From contig JAJDEC010000627.1 in NCBI GenBank assembly GCA_029259995.1, positions 1-9,994 of the forward strand: 9,994 nucleotides of DNA. The letters run 5' to 3'. The translations under genes and the position numbers were made by a program. How positions within the stretch are numbered: the stretch's first letter is position 1; the number at the start of each line of letters is the position of its first letter. This DNA is from Phycisphaerae bacterium. GTDB taxonomy: Bacteria > Planctomycetota > Phycisphaerae > UBA1845 > UTPLA1. The notes beneath the pieces were generated by a model. The model was given only the letters and a program-made list of their open reading frames with translations, made no database searches and had not been told where the DNA came from. Positions 1 through 7,353 of this stretch are shown here, piece by piece.

Positions 1-714
1 CAGGATCGGCACGAAGGCGAACGCCAGCACAATCAGATGCAGGACGGGCCGCTTCCGATGGAACGCGACAAAAAGCATCAGGAGCGAGCACGATTGCATC
101 ATCCGCAGCCCGAATCGCTGCTCGCCCGTTCCCACGATCATCGCCCGCGCGTCGCCTCGCCGGGCAATGTTTCGACCGTCGGCCCGGATGTCATCGCCGG
201 ACAATCCGTTCGCGATCTTCGCCGCCGCCCGAATCGACACGCCCTGAATCGGAATCGTGAACCGATCCATCGTTCGTTCAAACACGGGCAGGCACGTCAG
301 CAGCATCAGCATCAGGGGAATACACACGCGGAACACGCGCCGCCCCGCCGCCAGCGCCACGATGCCGCAGGCGCAGATCCAGAACGCAATGATCTGCAGA
401 TAGCCGAACATCCCGAGCGACACGATGCCGCACCACATCAGGATCCCGAAGCACACGATCAGAAATCCCCACGCCGACGGTGTTCGCGAACCGTCGTCCG
501 CGTCGGACAATCGGCAGTAAAGGAACGCCATTACGACGATGGGAATCGCGAACATGTGCGACCATTCGGAGAACTCGATGCCGACTTGCATGATCTCGCC
601 GGCGTTCTTTCGGAAGGCGGCGAAAAGCAATACAAACAAGACGACGGCGCGGATCGCGGCGCCGCGATTTGCCTCGGATGCGTGGATCGAATTCAGAGAG
701 TTGTCTGCATTCAT
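1..714 (-). CDS. Exosortase/archaeosortase-like integral membrane protein (3' end cut by the window edge)
   Basis: The reading frame opens with ATG at 714 and stays open for 238 codons to the left end of the window, so the C-terminus is missing. The protein is very hydrophobic, with about seven predicted membrane segments (near residues 19-34, 54-67, 82-100, 105-123, 129-143, 203-218 and 224-238). Two family signatures are visible. Residues 48-58 (FSEWSHMFAIP) resemble the 'YSHGfLvP' element of exosortases. Near residue 209 a Cys sits at the start of a helix (QSCSLLMLF), where exosortases carry their catalytic CSG motif. The helix after it (VLAFAFVPIL) resembles the 'lll.aip.ai' stretch that leads to the conserved 'N..R' Arg, which would lie outside the window. 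Exosortases cleave C-terminal sorting tails of exported proteins in the cytoplasmic membrane. The gene overlaps the preceding phosphotransferase-like gene by four bases. Divergence (CSLL instead of CSGxR) keeps confidence moderate; another polytopic membrane enzyme is the alternative. Confidence 0.62.
   Translation of the reverse strand, partial: MNADNSLNSIHASEANRGAAIRAVVLFVLLFAAFRKNAGEIMQVGIEFSEWSHMFAIPIVVMAFLYCRLSDADDGSRTPSAWGFLIVCFGILMWCGIVSLGMFGYLQIIAFWICACGIVALAAGRRVFRVCIPLMLMLLTCLPVFERTMDRFTIPIQGVSIRAAAKIANGLSGDDIRADGRNIARRGDARAMIVGTGEQRFGLRMMQSCSLLMLFVAFHRKRPVLHLIVLAFAFVPIL
711..714 (-). other. ATGA stop/start overlap coupling two genes
   Basis: On the minus strand the TGA stop of the LtaS-like gene (713-711) shares bases with the ATG of the exosortase-like gene (714-712). 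Only a weak GGA precedes the second ATG, about a dozen bases upstream. Translation of the exosortase-like gene therefore probably depends on ribosomes finishing the upstream gene. This suggests similar expression of the two proteins. Confidence 0.8.
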
Positions 715-2732
715 GGTTGTCTGATTCCGGACTCGTTCACGTAATAGCACCACGCCACATCGCCCAGTGCCGATGTTTCCCATCGATCGAACAGGCGGAG
801 CGATCTGTATCGCTTGGGGGCGAACGAGATGCGCTTGGCGGCACGTCGTTGCCGTAACTCCGTCGCCAGGCGCTCATACGCCATCGCATCAAGCACGCGA
901 GGTGCTTTCTCCTGGGGATCGGAACTCAGATCATACTCGTAAGCCTTCTTCGTTCTCGGCCAGACGACATACTTCATATTGCCTTCGACATATCCCGCGG
1001 GGCTGTCTTCGTACCAACCGGCAAAGAACGTCTTTCGATCCTGAGCCTGCTTGCGAATCGCGCTGACGCCCTCAAAGCCCGCCGTGCGAATGTCGTGCCC
1101 CAGCACATCAAGCACAGTCGGCGCAACGTCGAGGAGCGAGTGATTGCCGGAAACAGACCGCGATTCCGCAATCCCGCCCGGCCATGAAATGATCCACGGC
1201 ACTCTCAGCCCCACATCGTAAGGATTCTCATTGTGCAGCGAGACATCGTGATCCATCATGCCCTCGCCGTGATCGGCGACAATGCATATCAGCGTATCAT
1301 CCCGAACGCCGCGCTGCTCAAGCCGGGCGATGATCTCCCCGACAAACGCATCCGTATACCGAATGCACGCCAGATAGGCCGACCGCTCATCCGTCGGTGT
1401 GTCCCCGAACCACTTGGGCAGCTCGTAAGGATCGTGGGCCACGGAAGACATGAAAAACATGAAGCACGGCGATTCCTGATCGTCGAACCAGTCGAACGCC
1501 GGCGCGATCATCTTGAAGTCGTCACCGGCCAGGTAGCCGAGATTTGCCGCCGGATCGCCGTGATCCTCGCGCGCCCAGAACGAATCAAACCCCAGATTCG
1601 CAACCAGCCCCGGATTGCATTCGAATGTCGCCCGGACCATCTGCGAGAATCTGGATCGATAACCGCGGCGACCGAGAATCGTCGCCAGTGTTTCGTACGG
1701 ACGATCGACGAGAACAGCCTCCGCGAATCCGCCGCTCAGATTCGGCGTTTCGCCCGTCAGGATGCTGAACTGACTCTGCGTCGTGTGCGTGACGACGGCC
1801 CGCGTCGTCGGGAATTCGAGACCGTCGCGGGCAAGCTGGGCCAGGACAGGCGTCAACTCCGTTGGCTGCCCGCCCAGCGACGTCGCCCAATGCGCCGTAC
1901 TCTCAAGCACGATAAGCACGACGTGGGGCTTGCGGCCGGCCTGATCCGGCGGAACGATCGAACGCTCGCCACGACGCGGAATGTGACGATCCGTTGCGAG
2001 ATCCGAATCGATCGATGCCGCATCCAGCCCGATGAGCGACGTGATGCCGAACCAGTGACTGCTGTAGGACAACGCGGCCCGTCGAGGCTCGCCGGATGCA
2101 AACGTCAGTGTCAGCCCGAGGCCGATCGCACAGAACAACAACGACCAGAGGATCGTGAGTCTTTTGCGCAGCCTGCCGGCGCTGAGTGGTGCGGGGCGGA
2201 TGAATCGGAACAGCACAATCAGTGCCGCGCTGAGACCACAAAGGACCAGCGGAATGGTGAATTGCGGCGTATTCCACAGTCGATTGGTCACGATCGAACC
2301 GAATTCGACGGGATCGCTCATGAGATTCTTGAAAACGCCGACGTGTATCTGAACGCCCGTTGCAAAGAGCCACGCCATGTTGGAGGCGGACCAGATGCAG
2401 TAAATCACGGCCGCCACCAAGACCATCCGCCCCGCCCATCGATAGGCGAACAGGCGATATGCGATCGCGAATCCGAGCAAGAGCAGGCCCACGAACAGGA
2501 AATCGCCAGCGAGCAACTCAACGAATCCGCGCGCACTGCCGCCCGTCGGCAATCGTGACATCGCCGCATATTTTCCGTAGCCGTTGCACAGAAACCCGAG
2601 AAGGACGATCGACATCTCGATGCGCGGAAGTCGGCGCAAGGCGGATGAACGTCGCTCGCCCTTTGCCTTCTCATCGACTTCGCGACACACATCCGCTTCG
2701 CCATCGACGCTGGCCACATCACTCGTACACAT
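711..2732 (-). CDS. LtaS/MdoB-like membrane phosphotransferase or phosphoesterase (alkaline phosphatase superfamily)
   Basis: This is a 673-residue protein with the layout of lipoteichoic acid synthase-type enzymes. About five membrane helices (near 40-56, 72-92, 102-125, 158-178 and 192-212) precede an extracytoplasmic catalytic domain from about 268 to 605. Visible catalytic elements are E277 (VLIVLES, metal ligand), T317 in HTTQSQF at the nucleophile position, H433 (VAHDPY), D487-H488 (ADHGEG) and H500 (LHNENPYD). T317 aligns with the LtaS catalytic Thr and with the formylglycine Cys of true sulfatases. The CxPxR sulfatase motif is absent, so a sulfatase is unlikely. Family members move phosphoglycerol or phosphoethanolamine from phospholipids onto glycans, polymers or lipids; the substrate here is unknown. 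The ATG at 2732 gives a short charged cytoplasmic N-terminus; M40 at 2615 is a less likely start because it falls at the first helix. The stop codon overlaps the start of the exosortase-like gene, indicating co-translation. Confidence 0.8.
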   Translation of the reverse strand: MCTSDVASVDGEADVCREVDEKAKGERRSSALRRLPRIEMSIVLLGFLCNGYGKYAAMSRLPTGGSARGFVELLAGDFLFVGLLLLGFAIAYRLFAYRWAGRMVLVAAVIYCIWSASNMAWLFATGVQIHVGVFKNLMSDPVEFGSIVTNRLWNTPQFTIPLVLCGLSAALIVLFRFIRPAPLSAGRLRKRLTILWSLLFCAIGLGLTLTFASGEPRRAALSYSSHWFGITSLIGLDAASIDSDLATDRHIPRRGERSIVPPDQAGRKPHVVLIVLESTAHWATSLGGQPTELTPVLAQLARDGLEFPTTRAVVTHTTQSQFSILTGETPNLSGGFAEAVLVDRPYETLATILGRRGYRSRFSQMVRATFECNPGLVANLGFDSFWAREDHGDPAANLGYLAGDDFKMIAPAFDWFDDQESPCFMFFMSSVAHDPYELPKWFGDTPTDERSAYLACIRYTDAFVGEIIARLEQRGVRDDTLICIVADHGEGMMDHDVSLHNENPYDVGLRVPWIISWPGGIAESRSVSGNHSLLDVAPTVLDVLGHDIRTAGFEGVSAIRKQAQDRKTFFAGWYEDSPAGYVEGNMKYVVWPRTKKAYEYDLSSDPQEKAPRVLDAMAYERLATELRQRRAAKRISFAPKRYRSLRLFDRWETSALGDVAWCYYVNESGIRQP

Positions 2733-3075
2733 GGCTGAAAAAAACCTTGCCAGACCACCGCATGAGGCGCCGTCCGGACATGACGATTCTTGCTATAAAA
2801 TCAACACCCGATCCGCCGAAGCGAATCTTGAAAGTTCACCAATGGTAGAACCAGAATCGTCGGCGTACCAGCCTCGATCACGTATCGGTCGCGCGCGACG
2901 CATGCGATCGTCGCGGCGTTTGCTCATATCGGACGGGAGTCATCCTCGGAAAGTGATCAAATTGCAACGGGGAGGGTCCTGGAATAATCCAGGATTGCGT
3001 CGATCGACGGAAACGCCAACTCCACTCGCGTCCAGCTTTGGCTCTACATCGAAAAGATCGAAATGCCCGACAAGA
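2733..3075. other. 343-base intergenic region between the PhoD-like and LtaS-like genes
   Basis: No convincing gene is visible on either strand; the longest minus-strand reading from an ATG that I followed ends after about 20 codons. The region should hold the end of the phoD-like transcript and the promoter of the LtaS-like operon. An AT-rich patch at 2792-2800 reads TATAGC on the minus strand, about 60 bases before the LtaS-like start, and could be a -10 element, but I find no good -35. A weak AAGG (2745-2748) sits 12 bases before that start. A perfect hairpin lies at 2977-2994. The size of the gap suggests the two genes are not simply one operon. Confidence 0.5.
2977..2994. repeat. Perfect inverted repeat (7-bp arms, 4-base loop)
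   Basis: The arms TCCTGGA (2977-2983) and TCCAGGA (2988-2994) are exact reverse complements around the loop ATAA. It lies about 80 bases beyond the stop of the PhoD-like gene and about 245 bases before the LtaS-like start. There is no T-run on either side, so it is not a classical intrinsic terminator. It could be an mRNA 3'-end structure or an operator-like palindrome. Confidence 0.5.
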
Positions 3076-4536
3076 CTATTGAGCGACTTTGACGCGCTGT
3101 TCGATCACAACGTTGCCGGAGACATCTTTGACGATCAGGTCAACCATGGGCCGCGAGCCCGTCGAATCGACGCGAACCAAACCGTAGTTGACGCCCTTCG
3201 TGTACTTGCCGATCCGTTCCTTGTTCTTGACCATCCCGCCCTGGGCGAAATGAGAATTCGCCAATGGCGAACTCGTCAGTTCCCACACATCACTGCCAAT
3301 ACCCTTGGGATCCTTCTTGTGGATCAACTCCGCGAAGTGCCGATCGCCCGACAGAAAAAAGACGCCCGCGATCCGCTCATCCCAGAGCCATCGCAGAAAC
3401 GCGTCGCGCTCGCGGCGATAGTACGTACCCCATCCCTCATGCGGATGCCTGTCGCTGAGCATCTGGTTGCCGTTGACAACGAGCTTGACTTTCGCCTTCG
3501 ATTCCGCGAGGCCCTGCTTCAGCCACGCGAGTTGGGCCTCGCCGAACATCGTCTTGTCCGGTTTTGGTGAGCCGTTTGGATCGCGATACGTGCGGTCATC
3601 CAGCAGGAACACATCCACGTCGCCCCAACTGAACTTCTGGAAACAACCGGGCGCATCGGGAAGACCATACGAACCGGGAAAATACGCCTTGAACGCTTCG
3701 AGCGCTTCGTCTTTCCACTGCCAGGTGTTGTCGCTGTTGTTGGGCCCGTAGTCGTGATCGTCCCATGTGCCGAAACAGTAGGTCGAGCGGAGCAGGGGCT
3801 GGAGCTCGGGCATTCGACGTTGATGATCATAACGCGCGCGATAGAAGCGGCGCATCTCGTCGCGCGATTTGGGGAAGTCCTCCGGCTTGCCCGGCAAATA
3901 GATGTTGTCGCCAATGAAGAAAAAGCAATCCGGTTCGTCCTTTACGATTGCGCTCCAGATCGGTTGATGTTCGCCGAAGCGCTCCTGGTGAGAGCAGGAG
4001 CCGAAGGCGAACGTGTATTTGCCGGATTCGCCGTGTCGGGGAATCCTCGCGAGCCTGACGTCCGCCAGGTTTTGCGTCGGATTGTTCCTCACGTCGCGAT
4101 CGATCGTGGGTGCAAGGACGAAGGCGCAATTCAGCGGCGATTCGTTCAACGATTCGAGCGGAATGCCCATGTCTTTCGTCGCGCCCGACCACTGCATGAT
4201 TGCGTCCCTATGGCGAAACCCCGCCAAGTCGCTCCCGGCGCCGTCGACAGGTTGCGTCGCGCGAATCCATGCGAAAAAGATGTCAGCGGGCGGATCTGTT
4301 TGAATCCACGGTACGACGGCATTCTCCTGAGCAACGACAGTAAACATTGGACCCGCTACGACTCGAACGGATGCCGCCGTTGCATCCGTTGTCGATCGCG
4401 AACTCCCGTTCCGCGGCGTTGCCGGCGCCGACGTCGGTACATCTGCCAATACACTCAAACCCAAACAAAGAACGAACGCGACTGTGAGTTGCGTCAAGTG
4501 AACGCGTGAAGGTCGAATGCAGAGTGGCAATGGCAT
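3076..4536 (-). CDS. phoD: PhoD-type alkaline phosphatase / phosphodiesterase, secreted
   Basis: This 486-residue protein of the PhoD family hydrolyses phosphate esters outside the cytoplasm using a Fe/Ca metal centre. The metal-site motifs appear in order: GSC with C181 (Fe ligand in Bacillus PhoD), GDNIY (D210, Y213), WDDHDYGPN (D259-N266), GNQM (N356) and SGDRHFAE (D398, H400). The N-terminus has a hydrophobic stretch at about residues 14-30 followed by VLA-DVP, a plausible Sec signal-peptide cleavage after A31. I see no twin-arginine motif, although Bacillus PhoD is Tat-exported. A Ser/Thr/Ala-rich linker (about 34-56) precedes the first beta domain. The start at 4536 is an ATG with only a weak ribosome site; TTG at residue 14 is an alternative that would still leave a signal peptide. 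No recognisable Pho box is seen upstream. The gene is divergent from mutL. The natural substrate is unknown. Confidence 0.88.
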   Translation of the reverse strand: MPLPLCIRPSRVHLTQLTVAFVLCLGLSVLADVPTSAPATPRNGSSRSTTDATAASVRVVAGPMFTVVAQENAVVPWIQTDPPADIFFAWIRATQPVDGAGSDLAGFRHRDAIMQWSGATKDMGIPLESLNESPLNCAFVLAPTIDRDVRNNPTQNLADVRLARIPRHGESGKYTFAFGSCSHQERFGEHQPIWSAIVKDEPDCFFFIGDNIYLPGKPEDFPKSRDEMRRFYRARYDHQRRMPELQPLLRSTYCFGTWDDHDYGPNNSDNTWQWKDEALEAFKAYFPGSYGLPDAPGCFQKFSWGDVDVFLLDDRTYRDPNGSPKPDKTMFGEAQLAWLKQGLAESKAKVKLVVNGNQMLSDRHPHEGWGTYYRRERDAFLRWLWDERIAGVFFLSGDRHFAELIHKKDPKGIGSDVWELTSSPLANSHFAQGGMVKNKERIGKYTKGVNYGLVRVDSTGSRPMVDLIVKDVSGNVVIEQRVKVAQ

Positions 4537-4550
4537 GACGTGCTATCTTG

Positions 4551-4580
4551 TTGCTCAAGGTCGTGACCGGGACCTATACT
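4551..4580 (+). promoter_or_regulatory. Probable mutL promoter
   Basis: TTGCTC (4551-4556) and TATACT (4575-4580) are separated by 18 bases. The -10 matches the sigma-70 consensus at five of six positions; the -35 matches at three. Transcription would begin near 4587, giving a leader of about 23 bases before the TTG start at 4610. It lies only about 15-45 bases from the divergent PhoD-like ATG, so the two genes probably share or compete for this control region. Confidence 0.45.
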
Positions 4581-4596
4581 ACGCGATTCCACCGTC

Positions 4597-4602
4597 GAAA
4601 GG
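4597..4602 (+). promoter_or_regulatory. Ribosome binding site that sets the mutL TTG start
   Basis: GAAAGG lies seven bases upstream of the TTG at 4610. An in-frame ATG exists at 4517, but it would sit upstream of the predicted promoter, inside the divergent PhoD-like gene, and would add 31 residues with no resemblance to MutL. The TTG start puts the conserved IRQLD / NKIAAGEV segment close to the N-terminus, as in other MutL proteins. Confidence 0.6.
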
Positions 4603-4609
4603 CCACGAA

Positions 4610-6607
4610 TTGTCCGCCCCGAAAACACTCACGAAGATTCGCCAGCTCGACGCCTCGCTGGTCAACAAGATCGCGGCCGGCGAAGTCATCGAGCGCCCCG
4701 CCTCCGTCGTGAAGGAACTCGTCGAGAACAGCCTCGACGCCGGCGCCACGCGCATCGACATCGCCCTCGAAGTCGGCGGCAGCCAGCTCATCCGCGTCAC
4801 GGACGACGGCTCGGGAATCGATCGCGAGAACCTGCCGCTCGCCGTTGCTTCGCACGCGACGAGCAAGATTCAATCCTCCGACGATCTCTTTCACATTGGT
4901 ACCCTCGGCTTTCGCGGCGAGGCACTGGCGAGCATCGGCAGCGTCAGCCATCTGACGATCCGCTCCCGCCCCGCCGATCAGCTCGAAGCCAACGAGATCG
5001 TCGTCGAGGGCGGCGACATCACGGCCCCGAAACAATGCGGCTCGCCAGTCGGAACAACGATCGAGATTCGCAACCTTTTCTTCAACGTTCCGGCACGGCG
5101 GAAGTTTCTTCGGCAGCCCCAGACAGAGTGCGGTCACGTCACGGAACAACTCGCCCGGATCGCCCTGGCCCATCCCCACGTCGCCTTCACATTCACACAC
5201 AACGGTCGCTCGCTCCGCAACCTGCCGCCGACGCAGAATCGACGCGAGCGGATCGCGGATTTCTACGGCGCGGAACTCGGCCAATGCCTGATCGAACTGG
5301 CCCGCAATGAACGCAACCTGCGGATCGAGGGCCTGATCGCCCCTCCGTCGCATTCGCGGGCGACAAGCAAATGGCAGTACCTGTTCCTAAACGGCCGCTT
5401 CATCACGGATCGACGGATCGGCTACGCCGTGCGCGAATCCTTCCGCGGTCTCGTCGAACACGATCGCTATCCCGTGACATTCCTGTTTCTGACGACGGAT
5501 CCTGCCGAGTTCGACGTCAACGTCCATCCGACGAAGATCGAAGTCCGCTGGCGCGACGCCGGGCTCGTGCAGTCGCAGGTACTGAGCGTCCTTCGCGAAA
5601 CGCTGCTCGCCCAGGACCTGACGCCGCGCTTCAAGACGCCCGTGCACATCCAGGACGACGGCATGCGCCCCTCGCCGATGGACACGTCGGCCCAGGAGCG
5701 AGCCCGGAACGCGCTCGCCGATTATCTCAAGCGCGTCGATCCGACGCAGCCGAGACTGACGTTTCGACCTCCGCCTTTTGCCACAAGCCAGTTGCGACCC
5801 AGTATTGCGAACGTGCTTCCGGAACCGCGTTTGCCGGACGGCGCATCGGACAAATCGAATGGAACGCCAACCGATTCGCCGCATGGATCCGAGGCGTCGA
5901 ACCCAATAGATGGGGCGTACCGCGATACGCCCACAGGCGGCGGGGACGACACGAACGCGTTGGCCCGGCATGCCGATGAGATCGCAGCCCAACAGATGGC
6001 GAAAGCAGCCATGGGCAGCGTCGCCGGCGCCCTGCCCCCGGGCGGCGTGATTCAGATACACAACACGTATCTCGTCGCTCAGACGGAAGCCGGCGTCGTC
6101 ATCATCGATCAGCACGCCCTGCACGAGCGCATTCTCTACGAGCGATTCCGCGAGCGCGTGCTGCAGGGGCCGCTGGAATCGCAGGGATTGCTCTTGCCCG
6201 AGACGCTGGAAGTCTCGCCGGCGCAGCGCGAGGCGGCCATTGCGCACAAGGACATCTTCGAACGCATCGGTATCGAGCTCAACGAGTACGGCCCCAAATC
6301 GATCGCCGTCCAGCGCTTTCCGACGCTGCTCGCCAGCGTCGACATGAAGAAATTCGTTTCTGACTTGCTCGAACGACTCGCCGAATCCGACGGCGACACG
6401 TCCGACGAAACGCTGATCCACGCAACGCTCGACATGATGGCGTGCAAGGCGGCGATCAAGGCGGGCGATCCGCTGTCGCAGGAAGAGATGTACGCCCTGC
6501 TCGATCAGCGCCATCTCACACAACGATCCAGCAACTGCCCGCATGGAAGACCGACGACGCTGGAACTGACGACGAAGGATCTCGAAAAGCAGTTCAAGCG
6601 AATTTGA
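4610..6607 (+). CDS. mutL: DNA mismatch repair protein MutL, with endonuclease motif
   Basis: With the TTG start this is a 665-residue MutL, close to the usual size. The N-terminal GHKL ATPase is complete: NKIAAGEV (19-26), ELVEN with catalytic Glu39, DDGSGI (65-70), ATSKI and GFRGEAL (100-106), then FLNGRFI and HPTK in the transducer domain. A poorly conserved, Pro/Ser/Asp-rich linker covers about 355-465. The C-terminal dimerisation domain carries the metal-dependent nicking motif DQHALHERILYE (500-511), an ACK variant of the ACR motif (611-613) and CPHGRPT (643-649). It therefore probably nicks the new strand itself, as in bacteria without the MutH system. MutL couples MutS mismatch recognition to downstream excision in the cytoplasm. 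No mutS is in the window. The gene stands alone, divergent from phoD and convergent with the ArsC-like gene. Confidence 0.96.
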   Translation: MSAPKTLTKIRQLDASLVNKIAAGEVIERPASVVKELVENSLDAGATRIDIALEVGGSQLIRVTDDGSGIDRENLPLAVASHATSKIQSSDDLFHIGTLGFRGEALASIGSVSHLTIRSRPADQLEANEIVVEGGDITAPKQCGSPVGTTIEIRNLFFNVPARRKFLRQPQTECGHVTEQLARIALAHPHVAFTFTHNGRSLRNLPPTQNRRERIADFYGAELGQCLIELARNERNLRIEGLIAPPSHSRATSKWQYLFLNGRFITDRRIGYAVRESFRGLVEHDRYPVTFLFLTTDPAEFDVNVHPTKIEVRWRDAGLVQSQVLSVLRETLLAQDLTPRFKTPVHIQDDGMRPSPMDTSAQERARNALADYLKRVDPTQPRLTFRPPPFATSQLRPSIANVLPEPRLPDGASDKSNGTPTDSPHGSEASNPIDGAYRDTPTGGGDDTNALARHADEIAAQQMAKAAMGSVAGALPPGGVIQIHNTYLVAQTEAGVVIIDQHALHERILYERFRERVLQGPLESQGLLLPETLEVSPAQREAAIAHKDIFERIGIELNEYGPKSIAVQRFPTLLASVDMKKFVSDLLERLAESDGDTSDETLIHATLDMMACKAAIKAGDPLSQEEMYALLDQRHLTQRSSNCPHGRPTTLELTTKDLEKQFKRI

Positions 6608-6613
6608 GACTGC

Positions 6614-6657
6614 GGACTCACACGCCGACTCGTTCACCAGTCAACAGGATTGAGTCC
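6614..6657. repeat. Nested inverted repeats between convergent genes
   Basis: GGACTCA (6614-6620) pairs exactly with TGAGTCC (6651-6657) across a 30-base loop, and the loop contains a smaller pair GACT (6627-6630) / AGTC (6639-6642). The structure lies in the 62 bases between the mutL stop and the stop of the opposing ArsC-like gene. It could act as a bidirectional transcription barrier. No T-run follows, so an intrinsic terminator is not established. Confidence 0.3.
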
Positions 6658-6669
6658 CATCGCCAGCCT

Positions 6670-7275
6670 TTACGAACGCGTTGCCAAGAGCGAGAACACG
6701 TAGAGCATTTCACGACCAATCTGCCGGCAGCGCTCGTCGTACTTCGCCGCTTCGCCCGGCGTATCGTCGGCGACTTTCGGATCTTCGTACATGATCGCGA
6801 TTCGCCTGGCGGCGCCCCGGACGATCGGGCACGCCTCGTTGGCGCTGTCGCATGTCATCACCGCGACAAAGTCCTTCTTTGGATTGGGTGCATGATCGTA
6901 GACCTTCGAGAAGCACGTGAGCGGCGCCGCATCGTCGGCATAGCGAACGTGATAGATCGGATTCGCGTCGTCCGTCGTCTTGTCGATCCTGAATCCGGCC
7001 CGCCGCATGGCAGCGACGGCACGCGGGTTGAAGGCCGTCGACTCGGTCCCGCCGGAATAGGTATGAACGTTGTCGAATCCGAAGTGATGCGCCGCAACGG
7101 CGGCCCATATCTGCGACATGTGACTGCGGCGGGAATTGTGCGTGCAGATGAAGAGGAGGCTCGCCGGTTCGTGGCGATCGATCGCTTCGCGAACCGCAGC
7201 CGCCAGCACGCCGAGTTCCTCTCGCCGTGAATTTGGGATTGTGTCAGATTCACTGATGCGCTGGTCGATCGTCAT
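6670..7275 (-). CDS. ArsC-like arsenate reductase / low-molecular-weight protein tyrosine phosphatase
   Basis: A 201-residue protein of the LMW phosphatase fold. The P-loop CTHNSRR (Cys44, CX5R) is followed by a second motif, MTCDSANEACP, with Cys142 and Cys149 seven residues apart. This matches the three-cysteine relay of thioredoxin-linked arsenate reductases (Cys10/82/89 of the pI258 enzyme). A YEDPK segment near the C-terminus corresponds to the conserved Asp-Pro general acid loop. An N-terminal extension of about 40 residues before the P-loop is typical of a longer subfamily often annotated as protein-tyrosine-phosphatase. The ATG at 7275 is preferred over an upstream in-frame ATG at 7464, because the extra 63 residues would run through a likely promoter and have no family similarity. 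No arsR, arsB or acr3 is nearby, so arsenate reduction versus tyrosine dephosphorylation is open. Cytoplasmic. Confidence 0.85.
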   Translation of the reverse strand: MTIDQRISESDTIPNSRREELGVLAAAVREAIDRHEPASLLFICTHNSRRSHMSQIWAAVAAHHFGFDNVHTYSGGTESTAFNPRAVAAMRRAGFRIDKTTDDANPIYHVRYADDAAPLTCFSKVYDHAPNPKKDFVAVMTCDSANEACPIVRGAARRIAIMYEDPKVADDTPGEAAKYDERCRQIGREMLYVFSLLATRS

Positions 7276-7324
7276 TTGCAGCTCGATGCACCGTGCCGGT
7301 CTTGTGGATGGCCTGTTCGGGGCA

Positions 7325-7353
7325 ATAATAACACGCGGATGTGAACCCATGAA
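7325..7353 (-). promoter_or_regulatory. Probable promoter of the ArsC-like gene
   Basis: On the minus strand TTCATG (7353-7348) and TATTAT (7330-7325) are spaced by exactly 17 bases. The -10 matches consensus at five of six positions; the -35 matches at three. Transcription would start near 7318, about 43 bases before the ATG at 7275. This supports the shorter form of the protein. Confidence 0.4.

Noticed and set aside
1233..2558. A 441-codon open frame on the plus strand
   Set aside because: It is antisense to the LtaS-like gene, has Arg/Gln/His/Asp-rich composition with no domain, and is explained by GC-rich codon usage on the other strand.
711..2732. Formylglycine-dependent sulfatase
   Set aside because: The required Cys/Ser-x-Pro-x-Arg motif is absent; the aligned residues are TTQSQ, and the five-helix N-terminus fits LtaS-type enzymes.
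2584..3570. A 328-codon plus-strand frame crossing the intergenic gap
   Set aside because: It overlaps the antisense of two recognised genes, shows no motif and no ribosome site, and its composition is that of a shadow frame.
4517..4609. ATG start for mutL at 4517
   Set aside because: It lies within the divergent PhoD-like gene and upstream of the likely promoter; the 31 extra residues do not resemble MutL, and TTG at 4610 has a good ribosome site.
5387..6637. A 416-codon minus-strand frame
   Set aside because: It is antisense to the conserved MutL coding sequence and has an Arg-rich shadow composition.
6608..6669. Intrinsic terminator between mutL and the ArsC-like gene
   Set aside because: Inverted repeats are present, but the loop is long and no T-run follows, so only a repeat is reported.
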